The notes under the pieces: generated by a model
Databases searched by the model: none
What the model was told of the DNA's origin: nothing
The model's input: the letters and a program-made list of their open reading frames with translations, nothing else
Position numbers and translations under genes: made by a program
Part shown: piece after piece, positions 5,907-7,202 of the stretch
Numbering within the stretch: position 1 is the first letter of the stretch
How the letters are laid out: each line of letters starts with the position of its first letter
From: an uncultured Lachnospiraceae bacterium
GTDB lineage: Bacteria; Bacillota; Clostridia; Lachnospirales; Lachnospiraceae
Direction of reading: 5' to 3'
DNA: 7,202 nt
Assembly (NCBI GenBank): GCA_947003375.1
Contig: CAMQOJ010000216.1
Location: 1-7,202, forward strand

Positions 5907-5941
5907 TTGTTCTTAACATGTAATAGCGCATTATAGTGCGC
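5907..5941 (+). promoter_or_regulatory. Weak candidate promoter with a small dyad before exporter subunit 2
   Basis: TTGTTC (5907-5912) stands 16 bases before CATTAT (5929-5934) or 19 before TATAGT (5932-5937). This is a weak sigma-A-like arrangement. The -10 region lies within GCGCA-TTATAG-TGCGC (5926-5941), a short dyad ending at the ribosome binding site of the next gene (GGGAGGG, 5942-5948). It could also be a hairpin that modulates translation. Either reading is tentative. Confidence 0.3.
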
Positions 5942-5955
5942 GGGAGGGTATATTT

Positions 5956-7202
5956 ATGTCATTATCAGAACATTTTCAGATTTCCAAAAGGGCCATAAGG
6001 CATCTCTTTACCCTGAGCAGATCCTATGCCGCATGCCTTATCCTGAACGCTTTCCTGAAAAGCCTGATGCCCTATGTGCCGATCTACTTTTCGGCGCGGC
6101 TCATAGACGGGCTGTACGAAAAACAGCCCGTGCAGACCCTGGCCCTCTATGCGGGGCTTACGGTGGGAATCGTGTTCCTGTTGAGTCTCGCAAGCGCCTA
6201 TCTGTCCTCCAGGCGCGACATCGCCCGCAATGACCTTAACCTCAGCGAGGAATGGACCTTCTCCCGGAAAGCCATGGAAATGGCCTACGCCTCCATCGAG
6301 AATCCGGAAGTGACGCTTCTGCGCAAGAGGATTGCCATGGAATCCCAGACCGGCTACAACCTGTGGTATCTCATGTCCTCTACGGAGATGCTGGTCTTCA
6401 GCGTGACCAGGATTCTCGCGTCCCTTTCCATGACGCTGTCCTTCCTCTTTCTGGAGGGGATTCCCCTGTTCATGAAGCTGGGGTTCGTGGGCGGCATCCT
6501 GCTCACCGTCCTGTGCGGGGCCTATGCCTCCAGGAAGAGCGAGGCCATTTTCAGCCACTTCCTGGACACTGCCGTCCATCTGAATGTCTTCTATGGGAAA
6601 TACTATGACTATTTCGGCCACTACAGCAGCGGCAAGGATATCCGCCTCTATGACATGGCCAAAGGCCTGCTGGACTTCAATGTGGGCACCATGACAGAAT
6701 TCCACCGGCACTCCCTGGAAATGTGCCGGAAGCAGGCGGCCCTGAAAGCGGCGGACGCGGCGCTGAGCCATGTGCTGAAGTTCTGCGTCTACCTGATTCT
6801 CCTCTACGCAGCCCTTTCCGGCCAGATCACCGTGGGCTCCATCGCCCGCTATATGTCCTGCGTCATGCTGCTGCTCACCGCCGCCTCCGAAGCAGTGGCC
6901 AATATCCAGAGGGCCATCGTGAACCATACCTACTTAAAGCGGTATTTCTCCTACCTGGACATCCCCAACCCCATGTACCGGGGCTCCCTCACTGTGGAGA
7001 AACGGGACGACAATGAATATTTCGTGGAATTCCGTGATGTATCCTTCCGCTATCCCAACACAGAAAGCTATGCCCTGCGCCATGTGAACCTGAAATTCAA
7101 GATTGGGGAAAAGCTGCCCATCGTTGGCAGAAACGGCAGCGGCAAGACCACATTCAGCAAGCTCATGTGCCCCCTCTACGACCCCACGGAAGGGACGATT
7201 CC
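5956..7202 (+). CDS. ABC exporter subunit 2 (TMD-NBD fusion), truncated by the window end
   Basis: A continuous frame of 415 codons runs from ATG 5956 to the edge. GGGAGGG lies seven bases before the start. The product begins MSLSEHFQISKRAIRHLF. Hydrophobic segments are visible at about 24-45, 62-84, 145-190 (a pair) and 272-315. GKDIRLYDM at 226-234 matches the GKDIRIYGM of subunit 1 at almost the same residue number. The nucleotide-binding domain begins near 365 with FRDVSFRYPN and reaches Walker A GRNGSGKTT (391-399). The signature motif, Walker B and H-loop lie beyond the window, so its catalytic competence cannot be judged. KLPIVG before Walker A and KLMCPLYDPTEG after it are slightly unusual versions of common motifs. 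Size, order and shared motif make it the probable partner of subunit 1 in a heterodimeric exporter of unknown substrate. Confidence 0.95.
   Translation, partial: MSLSEHFQISKRAIRHLFTLSRSYAACLILNAFLKSLMPYVPIYFSARLIDGLYEKQPVQTLALYAGLTVGIVFLLSLASAYLSSRRDIARNDLNLSEEWTFSRKAMEMAYASIENPEVTLLRKRIAMESQTGYNLWYLMSSTEMLVFSVTRILASLSMTLSFLFLEGIPLFMKLGFVGGILLTVLCGAYASRKSEAIFSHFLDTAVHLNVFYGKYYDYFGHYSSGKDIRLYDMAKGLLDFNVGTMTEFHRHSLEMCRKQAALKAADAALSHVLKFCVYLILLYAALSGQITVGSIARYMSCVMLLLTAASEAVANIQRAIVNHTYLKRYFSYLDIPNPMYRGSLTVEKRDDNEYFVEFRDVSFRYPNTESYALRHVNLKFKIGEKLPIVGRNGSGKTTFSKLMCPLYDPTEGTI

Noticed and set aside
5965..6927. Long minus-strand open frame (320 codons) opposite exporter subunit 2
   Set aside because: It is a shadow of G/C-rich codon positions. 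It has no ribosome binding site and no domain-like content, while the plus strand has clear ABC motifs.
1..7202. Search for tRNA, rRNA, CRISPR array, insertion sequence ends or attachment-site repeats
   Set aside because: No repeat array, transposase, long terminal inverted repeats or tRNA-like fold was recognised by eye. The junction at about 715-740 lacks a visible target-site duplication.

Overview
The window most resembles the chromosome of a gut-type Clostridia (Lachnospiraceae or Oscillospiraceae-like). The reasons are G/C-rich third codon positions beside A/T-rich intergenic DNA, strong AAGGAGG-type ribosome binding sites with some TTG starts, a LytTR regulator paired with a GHKL kinase, and a DarA/PstA-type c-di-AMP receptor. 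The genus is inference.

Left part (1-730): A/T-richer DNA carrying the 5' two thirds or less of a minus-strand AAA/ABC-type ATPase. It starts at a TTG codon at 601 behind a near-consensus promoter (TTGACA, 17 bp, TACAAT) and runs off the left edge. At about 715-740 the composition switches abruptly to G/C-rich DNA.

Remnant region (727-1833): one open frame that looks like two old genes. The first has lost its 5' end, apparently with a 1-base frameshift. The second begins at an internal ATG (1618) with a perfect Shine-Dalgarno and is cut to 58 residues. A perfect 14-bp hairpin follows the stop.

Regulatory operon (1864-3344): an extended -10 promoter with a dyad at the expected transcript start, then a LytTR response regulator and a GHKL histidine kinase that has no membrane sensor. 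The two genes are 10 bases apart and are probably one transcript.

Middle (3345-3899): a cyclic-di-AMP receptor (darA) with a possible short leader ORF upstream and a strong intrinsic terminator downstream.

Transporter pair (3890-7202): two consecutive full-length-type ABC exporter genes (TMD plus NBD), the second cut by the window end. They share a GKDIR(I/L)Y motif at nearly the same residue, so they are probably the two halves of one heterodimeric exporter. The first has a candidate promoter and a dyad in its leader. The 140-bp gap between them contains three hairpins. The neighbouring two-component system may control the exporter, but no shared operator was found, so that link is inference.

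I found no clearly new system. The points most worth checking are the chimeric 710-1800 region, the structured RNA between the two ABC genes, the dyad in the exporter leader, the sensor-less kinase, and the unannotated TTG-start ATPase.
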